64,000 nt of DNA. Source: Flavisolibacter ginsenosidimutans (GTDB lineage: Bacteria > Bacteroidota > Bacteroidia > Chitinophagales > Chitinophagaceae). Positions within the stretch are counted from its first letter, which is position 1. Every line of letters starts with the position of its first letter. The notes under the pieces are model-generated. The model worked only from the letters and a program-made list of their open reading frames with translations. It was not told the DNA's origin and made no database searches. Location of the stretch: positions 930,001 to 994,000 of the forward strand of contig NZ_CP042433.1 in the NCBI RefSeq assembly GCF_007970805.1, written 5' to 3'. This document shows, in pieces, positions 8,652 through 17,782 of this stretch. The position numbers and the translations under genes were made by a program.

Positions 8652-11198
8652 ATGAAGAAAGGCCCCTTTGCCAAAATCCTTCCACACTTTATTGCACTTG
8701 TTGTGTTTTTGCTCGTTTCTATATTGTACTGTCAGCCGGCGCTGGAGGGAAAAGTCGTCAATCAAAGCGACGTAACGCACTGGAAAGGCGCCATTCATCA
8801 ATCGCAGGTTTACGCCGAAACGCACGGCCAGTACCCGCTTTGGACGAACGCTTTGTTCAGCGGAATGCCGGCCTTTCAAATCGGTATGCCGGGAAACAAT
8901 TTGTTGCCCTGGTATGCACACGCAGTACTTACGCTTAGTTTACCCAAACCCATCCAGTTTTTCTTTCTTGCCTGTATTTGTTTTTATTTTTTGTGCTGCG
9001 TGTTGCGCATTAATCCTTACATCGGCATCTTTGGCGCACTTGCTTACGGTTATGCCACGTACAACGCGGTGATTCTTTCTGTGGGTCATGAAACCAAGAT
9101 GTGGTCTATCGCGTACATGGCCGCTTTGCTGGGCGCAATCTTGTTGGTTTATGAACGAAGAAAATACTGGATCGGCGCGGCGCTAACAGGCTTGATCGCT
9201 TCGGTAATGATAGCCGTAAACCATCCGCAGATTGATTATTATTTTTTCTTAATCGCTGCAGTGCTCACCGTTGTTTACATTATTCGTTGGGTTCAGGCGA
9301 AAGACTACACACATCTTGCAAAAGCATTGGGTTTTGTTGGCGTGGCTGCGGTGATTGGTCTTCTGATTAATTCGGTCAACTTTTTTTCCACGCTCGAATA
9401 CCAAAAGCAAACCATCAGAGGCGGCGCAGGAGAATTGGCAGAAAAACACGAAGGCGATGCGGCGAAAGGTTTGACAAAAGACTATGCCTTTGATTATAGC
9501 CTTTATCCCTCCGAACCCATTGTGATGATGGTTCCGCGTGCCTTTGGCGGAAGCAGCAGCAAACCCGAAGTAAGCCAGGATGATTCAAAAGCTGTGCAAG
9601 CTGCTGCAACGGTTCCCGAACAATTGCGCAACCAACTTCCGCTCTCCTATTATTGGGGTGGGCTGGTTAGTCCGACCTCGGTTGGCACGTCGGGTCCGCC
9701 GTATATCGGCGCCGTTATTTGCTTTCTTGCCATCATCGGCTTTTTTCTTGTAGATGGCCGTTACAAATGGTGGATTCTGGCCGCTTGTATTCTTGCCATC
9801 TTAATGAGTTGGGGTAAATATTTCATCGGCTTCAACACACTTCTTTACCACTATCTGCCGCTGTACAACAAGTTTCGTGCGCCGTCCATGATTCTCGTTA
9901 TTCCGCAGTTGCTTCTTCCCCTGATGGCCGTGCTCACCGTTGACAAAGTGCTCTGCGAAAAAGACAAACAGGCCTTCGTTTCTTACTTTAAAAAAGGGTT
10001 GATTGCGGTTGGTGTTGTATTCGTGTTGCTCTTGCTTTGCTACATGTCTTTCGATTTTAAAAACACCAACGATAAAGAAATTTTGCGCCAGGTGGCTTCG
10101 TCGGGACAGCCGCAACTAACCGAGTCCGTTCGCGGCTTTTTTGACGGACTGGTTGCCGATAGAAAATCCATGATGTTGAGTGACATTTTTCGTGCATTGG
10201 GTTTTTGCTTGTTAGGTGCCGGCGCACTTTATCTTGCTGTACGCAAAATGGTAAAACCGGTTGTTTTGGGTTTGATTTTATCGGCGGTGGTTTTGGTTGA
10301 TTTGCTGCCCGTTGACAGCCGTTATTTAAGTAAAGAAGATTACCAGGAAGAAACAGATAACGATGCGGGTTTTGTGCCAAACGACAAAGACAAATCCATT
10401 CTTGCTGACAAATCTTATTTCCGCGTTTTTAATTTGCTCAACCCTTTCAATGAAAACTTCACAGCTTATCATTTTAACGCTGTTGGCGGTTATCATCCGG
10501 CCAAATTGCGCATCTACCAGGAGTTAATTGAAAAAGAACTTTCGCAGGAAGCGAACCTTTTGGGCACGACTTTGCAGTCAAATCCCGCAGGCCTTGATTC
10601 CCTACACATGCCTGCGCTGAACATGCTGAACGCGAAATACATCATTGCAAAAGACCCCAATTCCGGCCAAACGCAATTTGCTACGCAAAACAAAGCGGCG
10701 ATGGGGCCGGCATGGTTGGTGCGTTCATTGAAAGTCGTGAAAGATGCGCGGGAAGAAATGGCCGCTTTTGCCACGCTTAATCCCAGAGATACAGCCGTGA
10801 TGCAGCAATCATTCAGCAACAAAATTTCCGGTCCGACGGCTTGGACAGGCGAAGGAACCATCACGCTTGACAAGAACGATAACGACGTTGCCAATTATTC
10901 GTTCAACAGCAACAGCAACCAGTTTGCGGTTTTCAGCGAGGTATATTACGATGCGGGTTGGAAAGCTTTTATTGACGGGAAAGAAGCACCGATTGTAAAA
11001 GTAAACTACGTGCTGCGTGGTTTGCTGGTTCCTGCTGGTGCACACAAAATCGAATTTTGTTTTGAGCCACAGGATTATTTATTAGGCCGCAAGCTCACCA
11101 CCATTTTCACCATCGCACTTCTTTTGCTCATTGCGGCAGCAATCTTTTTTGAATGGCGGGCATGGAAGCAAATAAAACCGGTAACTGCAAACTCTTAA
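8652..11198 (+). CDS. YfhO-family multispanning membrane protein (GT-C-like)
   Basis: This 848-residue protein has about a dozen membrane helices, a periplasmic region at about 540-780, and a final helix (TIFTIALLLLIAAAIFF). The QSDVTHWKGAIHQSQ segment after helix 1 and the LWTNALFSGMPAF motif are typical of the YfhO family. Related proteins help glycosylate lipoteichoic acid or surface polymers, and the fold resembles GT-C glycosyltransferases. It opens the polysaccharide operon and overlaps the next glycosyltransferase by 46 bp. A role in adding sugars to a lipid-linked or surface glycan is inferred. Confidence 0.85.
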   Translation: MKKGPFAKILPHFIALVVFLLVSILYCQPALEGKVVNQSDVTHWKGAIHQSQVYAETHGQYPLWTNALFSGMPAFQIGMPGNNLLPWYAHAVLTLSLPKPIQFFFLACICFYFLCCVLRINPYIGIFGALAYGYATYNAVILSVGHETKMWSIAYMAALLGAILLVYERRKYWIGAALTGLIASVMIAVNHPQIDYYFFLIAAVLTVVYIIRWVQAKDYTHLAKALGFVGVAAVIGLLINSVNFFSTLEYQKQTIRGGAGELAEKHEGDAAKGLTKDYAFDYSLYPSEPIVMMVPRAFGGSSSKPEVSQDDSKAVQAAATVPEQLRNQLPLSYYWGGLVSPTSVGTSGPPYIGAVICFLAIIGFFLVDGRYKWWILAACILAILMSWGKYFIGFNTLLYHYLPLYNKFRAPSMILVIPQLLLPLMAVLTVDKVLCEKDKQAFVSYFKKGLIAVGVVFVLLLLCYMSFDFKNTNDKEILRQVASSGQPQLTESVRGFFDGLVADRKSMMLSDIFRALGFCLLGAGALYLAVRKMVKPVVLGLILSAVVLVDLLPVDSRYLSKEDYQEETDNDAGFVPNDKDKSILADKSYFRVFNLLNPFNENFTAYHFNAVGGYHPAKLRIYQELIEKELSQEANLLGTTLQSNPAGLDSLHMPALNMLNAKYIIAKDPNSGQTQFATQNKAAMGPAWLVRSLKVVKDAREEMAAFATLNPRDTAVMQQSFSNKISGPTAWTGEGTITLDKNDNDVANYSFNSNSNQFAVFSEVYYDAGWKAFIDGKEAPIVKVNYVLRGLLVPAGAHKIEFCFEPQDYLLGRKLTTIFTIALLLLIAAAIFFEWRAWKQIKPVTANS

Positions 11199-12286
11199 GC
11201 GTCGTTTGGTTTAAAGTTTTGCCGCCAAAATTCGGCGGGCAAAAAGCCGTTGCATTTTTTAATCAGCATTTGGCTAAATGCGCTCCGCTGATTTGTCTTT
11301 GTTCAAAAAACAACGAAAGCATCGCAACAAACTACCGCATTGAAAACATTTTGCCGGTTGGGAAAATACAGGTATTGAATCCGTTTGCATGGCAAAAGAT
11401 TTATACCGCTGCAAAACGCGAAGGCATCACGCATCTTTTGCTTGAATTTCCTTACTATGGATTGGCCGGAATGCTTTGCAAAAAACTTCTTGGCGTTAAA
11501 CTGGTTGTGAACACGCACAACATCGAATACCTGCGCTTTAAAGAACAAAAAAAATGGTGGTGGGGATTGTTGTTTCACCTGGAGCGGCTGATCTTGCGGG
11601 CTGCTGATGCTGTCTTTTTTAAAACGGAAGCCGATTTAAACGCCGCACAACGAAAGTTTGATTTAACACCAAAGAACCTCGCTGTTATTCCTTACGGTGT
11701 TGACGAGATGAAAGGGTTTAACAAGGCGAAAGCCAGACACATTGTTCAACAAAAGCACGGTGTTGAAGCGAATGAAAGAATCTTGCTTTTTGCCGGTACG
11801 CTTGATTATGTGCCGAACGCTGACGCGGTTGTTTCGGTTGAAAAAAACTTAATTCCGTTGTTGAATCAACAATCGTTTCCTTATAAAATCATCGTGTGCG
11901 GACGAAACCGTTTCAAAAAATTTCAATACCTGAATGATCTGCAAAACGACCGACTTCTGTTGGCCGGTGAAGTGGACAACATTGAAACGTATTTTGAAGC
12001 CGCCGATGTTTTCATCAATCCTGTTTTGAGTGGCGGCGGCCTGCAAACAAAAACACTGGACGCTCTCTCCTATCATTTAAACGTTGTGTGTTTTAGAAGC
12101 AAAACCGTTGGCATAAGCAACGCAGAAAATAAAATTTTTTCTGTGCGTGACGGCGACTGGAATGCCTTCGCTTCAAAAATCATCGCCGCATCGCAAAGGA
12201 CCACGGAAACGCCGCAAGCCTTTTTTAAAAAATACAATTGGCGTACTATTGCGGCCGACGCTTACAAAAAAATTCTTGCCTGTTGA
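11153..12286 (+). CDS. Glycosyltransferase, GT4-like
   Basis: This 377-residue cytosolic protein has a GT-B layout: an N-terminal acceptor half with VVNTHNIEYLRF, and a C-terminal nucleotide-sugar half with LLFAGTLDYVPNADAV (about 205-220) and PVLSGGGLQTKTLDALS (about 290-306). The latter matches the donor-binding E/GxGxxxKxxE-type segment. Two ATGs are possible (11153 and 11162); both lie inside the yfhO-like gene, so the two genes overlap. Its stop TGA shares a base with the ATG of the next gene. Sugar specificity is unknown. Confidence 0.85.
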   Translation: MAGMEANKTGNCKLLSVVWFKVLPPKFGGQKAVAFFNQHLAKCAPLICLCSKNNESIATNYRIENILPVGKIQVLNPFAWQKIYTAAKREGITHLLLEFPYYGLAGMLCKKLLGVKLVVNTHNIEYLRFKEQKKWWWGLLFHLERLILRAADAVFFKTEADLNAAQRKFDLTPKNLAVIPYGVDEMKGFNKAKARHIVQQKHGVEANERILLFAGTLDYVPNADAVVSVEKNLIPLLNQQSFPYKIIVCGRNRFKKFQYLNDLQNDRLLLAGEVDNIETYFEAADVFINPVLSGGGLQTKTLDALSYHLNVVCFRSKTVGISNAENKIFSVRDGDWNAFASKIIAASQRTTETPQAFFKKYNWRTIAADAYKKILAC

Positions 12287-13101
12287 TGCCAAAAGTTTCG
12301 GTGATATTGCCCGTTTACAACGCGGAAAAATATTTAAAGCAGGCTATTGACAGCGTGTTGCTGCAAGCCTTTAACGATTTCGAACTGATTCTTATCAACG
12401 ACGGCTCAACCGATGATTCCGAAACGATCATACTTGGTTACAAGAACCAGCAAATCAGGTACATCAAAAATGAAAAAAACAACGGTTTGATTTATTCGCT
12501 GAACAAAGCCGTCGCCGAAGCGCAAGGCGAATACCTTGCCCGCATGGACGCCGACGATATCTGTTTCCCGGAACGATTGGAGTTACAAAGTCAATGGCTG
12601 AACGAACATCCCGGCACGGCAATCGTCGGCTCTTTCAACATCATCATTGATGAAAGCGGAGCGGAAATGGGGTATTCCGAAAAAGACAGGGACTTTGTTA
12701 GCGCGGCGCAAATCCGCAAACGAATGCCGGTGGAAAATTGCCTCACGCATCCAAGCGTGATGGGCCGGGCTGAAGTCTTCAAAGCTTATCCTTATTCTTC
12801 GTCGCAAAAAAATATTGAAGACTACGATCTTTGGTTGCGGCTTTTAGCAGACGGTTACGTTATTGAAAAAATTGCAAAGCCCTTGCTTTATTACCGTGTG
12901 CATCAAACCTCGGTTACACAAAGCAAGCTGCGAAAAACAAATTTTTTTTTGAAACATTTCCGGTGTAAACAACGCTACCTCGCTGCACGCATGAAAAGCG
13001 GCAAATTCAACGCCTTTGATCTTCGCGTAGCAAAAGAAGCCATGCTCGATTTAGGACGTGCCGCGGGGAAAGGCGCAAAAAAATTCTTGACAAGAAAATG
13101 A
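12286..13101 (+). CDS. Glycosyltransferase family 2
   Basis: This 271-residue GT-A enzyme begins MPKVSVILPVYNAEKYL, with LINDGSTDDS next and the metal-binding DAD in ARMDADD near residue 90. The ED(Y)DLWLRL motif near 180 supplies the catalytic acid region. The ATG overlaps the previous stop (TGATG), and the 3' end overlaps the next start by 4 bp, so translation is probably coupled. It should transfer a sugar from a nucleotide donor to the growing glycan on the cytosolic face. Confidence 0.92.
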   Translation: MPKVSVILPVYNAEKYLKQAIDSVLLQAFNDFELILINDGSTDDSETIILGYKNQQIRYIKNEKNNGLIYSLNKAVAEAQGEYLARMDADDICFPERLELQSQWLNEHPGTAIVGSFNIIIDESGAEMGYSEKDRDFVSAAQIRKRMPVENCLTHPSVMGRAEVFKAYPYSSSQKNIEDYDLWLRLLADGYVIEKIAKPLLYYRVHQTSVTQSKLRKTNFFLKHFRCKQRYLAARMKSGKFNAFDLRVAKEAMLDLGRAAGKGAKKFLTRK

Positions 13102-14315
13102 AATACCGCCTGTTACTTTTCAAGCGTTGGATTGAGGACATCTTAATGGCCCCTCTCATCCTGCTTGGAAAGGTTTTGGCCAAGCGGTATCCGTTGAAGC
13201 GTGAATACGAAATATTTTTTTTCTTTCCTTTTTATCACATCGGTGGTGCCGAAAAAGTACATCTCAACATTGCCAAAGCCATCGGCAACAAAAACTGCAT
13301 CATCTTCTTTACACGCAAATCACAGAACGATTTATTCTACCGCGAGTTTGCGGCTTCGGGTTGCGAGATGCGGGACATTTCGAAATACACCGACAACAAG
13401 TGGATCTATTTCGTCAACATTATTTTTCGCGGACTGATTGCGGCTTACATCAACAATCAAACGAAAAAGCCAGTTGTTTTTAACGGCCAATGCAATTTCG
13501 GTTACAAGCTTTCGCCGTGGATCAGCAAGCGCATTCCGCAAATCGAATTGATACATTCGCTGTGCAGCTTTTCGTACATCCGTATTCCTTTTCTTCCGTT
13601 CATTTCCCGTACGGTAATGATCAGTACTATCCGCATTCAGGAGCATTTGGATTTGTACCGGAGCTACGGCATTCCGCATCGCTACGATAAAAAAATTACG
13701 TTCATCATGAACGGCATTGAACTGCCTTTGCAGAGATCAGAATCAAACAGTGATAAGAAAGAGTTTACCGTGCTTTATGTTGGTCGCGGCACGACGGAAA
13801 AACGTGTGCATTTAATTGGCGAAGCCGCAAGTCTTTTGCACGAAACATCACCGGCAATTCGTTTCGTTTTTATGGGCGATGTAGAAGCGGCCATGCCTGA
13901 ACGCTATCGTTCGCATTGCGTTTTCCTCGGCAATCAAAGTGATGCGGAAGAGATTAACAGAATTTACCTCGGTGCTTCTGCCTTGATTCTTGTTTCGGAC
14001 ACCGAAGGTTTTCCAATGGTGGTGATGGAAGCAATGGCAAGAGGCCTTGCCATTCTTTCTACTGCCGTTGGTGAAGTGCCTCTGCACATCAAAGACGGTG
14101 TTAATGGTTATTTGCTCAACGATTTTTTAAATGAGAAAGCAGTTGTGACTGAAGCAAAAAATCACATCTTGCAGCTTGTAGAAAATCCGCAATTATTGCA
14201 TTCCATTGCAGCCAACAATATTGACTACGCCTATCACCATTTTGGAATGGATCGCTTTGCAGAAGAATACAGTAATCTTTTCTCTGACGTAAAAAAGGAA
14301 TACAGTATTTCGTGA
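13098..14315 (+). CDS. Glycosyltransferase family 4
   Basis: This 405-residue GT-B protein has an N-terminal FYHIGGAEKVHLN motif (the GGAExV acceptor loop common in GT4) and a C-terminal donor site: VLYVGRGTTEKRVHLI, then SDTEGFPMVVMEAMARG, the EGFPxxxxEAM signature. It starts 4 bp before the end of the GT2 gene (ATGA overlap) and overlaps the next gene by 4 bp. The donor sugar is not predictable. Confidence 0.9.
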   Translation: MKYRLLLFKRWIEDILMAPLILLGKVLAKRYPLKREYEIFFFFPFYHIGGAEKVHLNIAKAIGNKNCIIFFTRKSQNDLFYREFAASGCEMRDISKYTDNKWIYFVNIIFRGLIAAYINNQTKKPVVFNGQCNFGYKLSPWISKRIPQIELIHSLCSFSYIRIPFLPFISRTVMISTIRIQEHLDLYRSYGIPHRYDKKITFIMNGIELPLQRSESNSDKKEFTVLYVGRGTTEKRVHLIGEAASLLHETSPAIRFVFMGDVEAAMPERYRSHCVFLGNQSDAEEINRIYLGASALILVSDTEGFPMVVMEAMARGLAILSTAVGEVPLHIKDGVNGYLLNDFLNEKAVVTEAKNHILQLVENPQLLHSIAANNIDYAYHHFGMDRFAEEYSNLFSDVKKEYSIS

Positions 14316-15619
14316 AAAACATTCTCATCATTACCTATTATTGGCCGCCGAGCGGTGGCGCCGCAGTGCAGCGCTGGCTTTCCTTTGCCAACTTGCTGGC
14401 AGCGGAAAACAACGTTTATGTGTTAACGGTGGACGAGAAGAAAGCGACTTTTCAGTTGCGTGACGAAAGCCTGGTGAACGAAGTTCATCCGTCTATAAAA
14501 GTTCACTCTACAAAAACGAGAGAGCCTTTTGGGATTTTTACGTTCATCTTCGGAAAAAAGAGTATTCCCAAACCGGCTTTTTCCAATGAAGGCAATCCGT
14601 CTTTCGTAAAAAAAATCACCCGTTTTGTTCGCGGCAATCTTTTCATTCCCGATCCGCGCAAAGGATGGAAACCGTTCGCCATGAAAGCCGCAGAACGATT
14701 GATTCAGAATGTAAAATTTGATTGCGTCATTACCGCGGGTCCGCCGCACTCAACGCATTTTATCGGCGAAGCCTTGAAACAAAAACACGGACTTTTCTGG
14801 ATTGCCGATTTTCACGACCTGTGGACGGACGTGATTTATTACAACATGCTTTACCATCTCCCGGTTGTAAAAAAAATTGACGCCGGCTTAGAGAAACGCA
14901 TTTTAGAAAGCGCTGATTTGGTATTGACAGTTGGCGAGAAATACAAGCAAAAACTTTTGTTGAAATCGGAACGTTTATCGCCTGACAAAATAAAAATTGT
15001 TCGCATTGGCTATGACGAAAAATTGTTTCCGCAGAAAGTTGTTGCAGCGCCACAAAAAGAATTTGTGATTACATACACCGGAACGATGGCCGATTACTAC
15101 CGGCCGCAGGTTTTTATCGAATCCTTGAAACACACGACGCAAAAATTTCCCGGCGTGTCATTCCGTTTTCGTTTTGCCGGCGTGCTGGCCGGCAGCATTC
15201 GCAATGAAATTGATGCGGCGGGCTTGTTGTCCATTACCGAGGACATGGGTTATGTGCCGCACGAAAAGGCCGTGCAGCTTCTTTTTTCTTCTACGGTCTT
15301 GTTGCTTGTAAACCCTGTGACCAAAGACGAAGAAATGGTGATTCCGGGAAAGCTTTACGAGTACCTTGCCGCACACAAACCCATCATCAACATCACGAAA
15401 CAAGAAGCGGAAACGAGTGCGATAATTGCAGAATGCAAAGCCGGCGAAACCTTCGACCGCAATCAACTGGCTGCACTTACTGCGTATTTGGAAAAACTGG
15501 TTTTGCAATGGAGAGAAAAAGGTGCGATAGACCTTTCGGACAACGATTCGCAAGTGAAACAATATTCACGCAGCGAAATTGCACGACACCTCCAAGAACT
15601 CATTCATAGTCGATCCTGA
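14312..15619 (+). CDS. Glycosyltransferase family 4, GTG start
   Basis: This 435-residue GT-B protein begins MKNILIITYYWPPSGGAAVQ, the YYxPPxGG start common in GT4 enzymes. The start codon is GTG (14312-14314), overlapping the previous TGA stop. The C-terminal half has ITYTGTMADYYRPQVFIE and VIPGKLYEYLAAHKPI, the donor-binding GKxxEY segment. It is the last gene of the five-gene operon. No clear hairpin terminator was seen behind it. Confidence 0.9.
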   Translation: MKNILIITYYWPPSGGAAVQRWLSFANLLAAENNVYVLTVDEKKATFQLRDESLVNEVHPSIKVHSTKTREPFGIFTFIFGKKSIPKPAFSNEGNPSFVKKITRFVRGNLFIPDPRKGWKPFAMKAAERLIQNVKFDCVITAGPPHSTHFIGEALKQKHGLFWIADFHDLWTDVIYYNMLYHLPVVKKIDAGLEKRILESADLVLTVGEKYKQKLLLKSERLSPDKIKIVRIGYDEKLFPQKVVAAPQKEFVITYTGTMADYYRPQVFIESLKHTTQKFPGVSFRFRFAGVLAGSIRNEIDAAGLLSITEDMGYVPHEKAVQLLFSSTVLLLVNPVTKDEEMVIPGKLYEYLAAHKPIINITKQEAETSAIIAECKAGETFDRNQLAALTAYLEKLVLQWREKGAIDLSDNDSQVKQYSRSEIARHLQELIHSRS

Positions 15620-15755
15620 AATCCTTTCTTTTCAACAGTCGTGCAAACGCACAATTGACATTAAAACGGTGATGAAAGACGAAGCGTGTCCTGCCTTGCG
15701 GGTTCATGGTACAAGAGTTGTATAGACTATAGAACCTTTAACAAAAAGCAGAAAC

Positions 15756-16130
15756 ATGAAAAAAATTTTTTTATCAACGGCACTGGCCGTTTTATTGTTT
15801 GCGGGTTATTCCTGCAAAGGCAAGGACAAAGACAAAACAACTGAAACCACAACGGCCCCAACTGTGCAGCCTGTAGAGCCGCCGGCCGCAACAACGCCGG
15901 TAGAAATATCCGGTGATGACGACTTAAAAAAAGGCGTAACGGATGCAACAAAGGACATCAAAGGCTTGCAAACCCGCGTAGAAAATGGCGTGATTTATTT
16001 GTCGGGCACCATCAGCCGGGAAGACAACATGCGCATTACGCCAACGCTTAATTCGCTTCATCCGAAACAAATCAACCGCGACAATTTAACCGTAAAATTA
16101 AAGGAGGCAAACAATGGCACTTCAGGATAA
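15756..16130 (+). CDS. BON-domain lipoprotein
   Basis: This 124-residue protein has a lipoprotein signal peptide (lipobox AGYSC, residues 16-20), a Thr/Pro/Lys-rich linker at about 21-50, and one BON-like domain (about 54-118: DLKKGVTDATKDI...VENGVIYLSGTISRED). BON domains bind membranes or phospholipid in envelope proteins. It overlaps the following BON/SH3 gene by 17 bp, and a strong Shine-Dalgarno sequence for that gene sits in its last codons. Confidence 0.75.
   Translation: MKKIFLSTALAVLLFAGYSCKGKDKDKTTETTTAPTVQPVEPPAATTPVEISGDDDLKKGVTDATKDIKGLQTRVENGVIYLSGTISREDNMRITPTLNSLHPKQINRDNLTVKLKEANNGTSG
16101..16107 (+). promoter_or_regulatory. Unusually strong Shine-Dalgarno sequence (AAGGAGG)
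   Basis: A full AAGGAGG lies 6 nt before the ATG at 16114, inside the end of the upstream coding region. Bacteroidota genes usually lack such sites, and most starts in this window have none. It fixes the start of the downstream gene and indicates efficient internal initiation. Confidence 0.7.
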
Positions 16131-16533
16131 ATACAAACAGTTAATTGACACGGCAAAGGGAGCCGGCGTAAGCAACTTGCAGGTGCGTGAACAGGACGGC
16201 GTACTCTACATTGACGGTACGGCACCCTCTGCCGCCGTAAAAGACCAGTTGTGGAATTTGTACAACCAGATTGATCCGGATTTTAAAAGCGGCGATGTCA
16301 TCATGAACGTGAACACAAACGTCACGTCTGGTTCAGAAGCAAAAGTGAACACCAATGAATCGAATTTGAACATTCGCCGCGGACCGGGTACAGATCAGCC
16401 CATTGTGGGCAAAGCGGCCAAAGGCGAGACGGTAACGGTCATTAACAAAACCAATGAACAGTGGTGGCTTATCCGCTCAAAAGACGGAGAGGAAGGTTAC
16501 GCGTATTCGCAATACCTCTCGGCGCTTGGATGA
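16114..16533 (+). CDS. BON-like plus bacterial SH3 domain protein
   Basis: This 139-residue protein has no signal peptide. Residues 1-65 form a BON/LysM-BON-like domain (KYKQLIDTAKGAGVSNLQVREQDGVLYIDG). Residues 77-137 form an SH3b domain (NLNIRRGPGTDQPIVGKAAKGETV...WWLIRSKDGEEGYAYSQYL). SH3b domains often bind peptidoglycan. The first domain resembles the one in the upstream lipoprotein, so the pair may have arisen by duplication. The lack of a signal peptide is odd for a wall-binding domain. Confidence 0.75.
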   Translation: MALQDKYKQLIDTAKGAGVSNLQVREQDGVLYIDGTAPSAAVKDQLWNLYNQIDPDFKSGDVIMNVNTNVTSGSEAKVNTNESNLNIRRGPGTDQPIVGKAAKGETVTVINKTNEQWWLIRSKDGEEGYAYSQYLSALG

Positions 16534-16542
16534 GCAGCAAAC

Positions 16543-16655
16543 GGCTATCAGTTGTAAACAGAATATGACTTAAAAAGAAAAGCTCTTGCGAAACAGGAGC
16601 TTTTTCTTTTAGAAACTGGGCCGTTTTACAAACGCTCTGTTCATGGCTGATAGCC
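16543..16655. repeat. Intergenic inverted repeat C (GATAGC word) around a terminator
   Basis: The arms 16543-16561 and 16637-16655 pair imperfectly (CTGTT...CTGATAGCC in common). The right flank continues with GCTGATAGC-type words as a short degenerate tandem up to 16684. The repeat encloses the bidirectional terminator at 16572-16610, between convergent genes. Confidence 0.6.
16572..16610. terminator. Bidirectional terminator
   Basis: A long A/T-flanked hairpin (AGCTCTTG / CAGGAGCT core, extended by A-rich and T-rich arms) lies between the BON/SH3 gene and the convergent hutG gene. Both strands carry a T-tract after the core stem. Confidence 0.8.
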
Positions 16656-16675
16656 AATTGCTGAATGCTGATAGC

Positions 16676-17731
16676 TCATAGCTCGCCATTCATCTTAATA
16701 AAATCAGTGACGAGGTATTGAATGAACTTTCCTGTTAAATTATTGGACGTGCCGTTCGCCAGTTGCGTTGCGCCTTCGGCAATGTGCAGATAGGCGGCTT
16801 TGGTATGTGCAGCGCAAAGGTTTACGTATTGCCGTGCGTGAATGGCTTGTACTCCGCTTGGTGTGGATGCACTGCTCAAAATATTTTGCACACAGTCAAG
16901 GTCAATCTCAATGCCGCAATGATTATCTGAAGTAAAGTCAACGGCGTGCGTTACTGCCTGGCGAAAGTTTCTTTTTTCGTGAATAAAAATGTCTTCGTAC
17001 GTAATGATGTCAAGAAATGGATTGTTGACAATGTCAATCCAAACGTTCTGCGGCAAGTAGCTTTCGTGTACGCCAAGAACGCAATACTTCTGCAAAAAAC
17101 CATCTTCTTCCGCGTATCGAAACCCGTTGCCGCTATGCCTTCCTTCCGACGGACGGTAATCCGTGTGCGCATCAAGGTTGATGCAATTGATTTGCGGCAG
17201 TTCAATTATGCCCGCTGCATGCAAGCCCTTCGCTGTTCCTTTGAGCAAGGGATATGCGTTATTGTGTCCGCCGCCAATAACGATGGGCGTTTTTTCTTCC
17301 GCCACAAGCATCTTGATCAATCCTTCAACCTCTTCGTCAATTCCATTTACGGCATGACGGTAGGCTTCTACTTTTTCTTCCTGCCCGTAAGCGTTTTTAT
17401 CAATGAGAAATTGCACGTCTCCAAAATCAAAATGACCGATAACCGCAACGTCTTCGCCGCTTAAAAAGTCATTGCTTTGTGCGTTAAGGAAGGCTTGCAA
17501 AAAAGAAAGCCAGGCCGTGCTTGCACCGCCGGTTCCGTAATTGGCCTGCACGCCAATGTCTTCGGGAATACCAACAATAACGTACTGAGCGGACAAATTT
17601 TTTACAGCTTGCGCAATGTCGCCGTCGTTTAAAACTTCTACTCTTTCGCCGATTTTGGTTTCAAAGCGGCGCAGCCGGGTAAGAGACAAAACATCGTTCT
17701 TGTTGTAGCGCTTAAAATGTGTGAGGTTCAT
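16676..17731 (-). CDS. hutG: Formimidoylglutamase, arginase family
   Basis: This 351-residue ureohydrolase-superfamily enzyme has the binuclear manganese ligands: H156 (GGGHNN), D187, H189 and D191 (NLDAHTDYR), D277 and D279 (EIDLDC). It sits 51 bp downstream of hutI, so the likely reaction is hydrolysis of N-formimino-L-glutamate to glutamate and formamide, the last step of histidine degradation. Sequence alone would allow another ureohydrolase activity; the neighbourhood supports HutG. Confidence 0.8.
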   Translation of the reverse strand: MNLTHFKRYNKNDVLSLTRLRRFETKIGERVEVLNDGDIAQAVKNLSAQYVIVGIPEDIGVQANYGTGGASTAWLSFLQAFLNAQSNDFLSGEDVAVIGHFDFGDVQFLIDKNAYGQEEKVEAYRHAVNGIDEEVEGLIKMLVAEEKTPIVIGGGHNNAYPLLKGTAKGLHAAGIIELPQINCINLDAHTDYRPSEGRHSGNGFRYAEEDGFLQKYCVLGVHESYLPQNVWIDIVNNPFLDIITYEDIFIHEKRNFRQAVTHAVDFTSDNHCGIEIDLDCVQNILSSASTPSGVQAIHARQYVNLCAAHTKAAYLHIAEGATQLANGTSNNLTGKFIQYLVTDFIKMNGEL

Positions 17732-17782
17732 GCAAGCAAATTTGGTACACGAATTACACGAATTTGTTTCAAATCATTTCAA

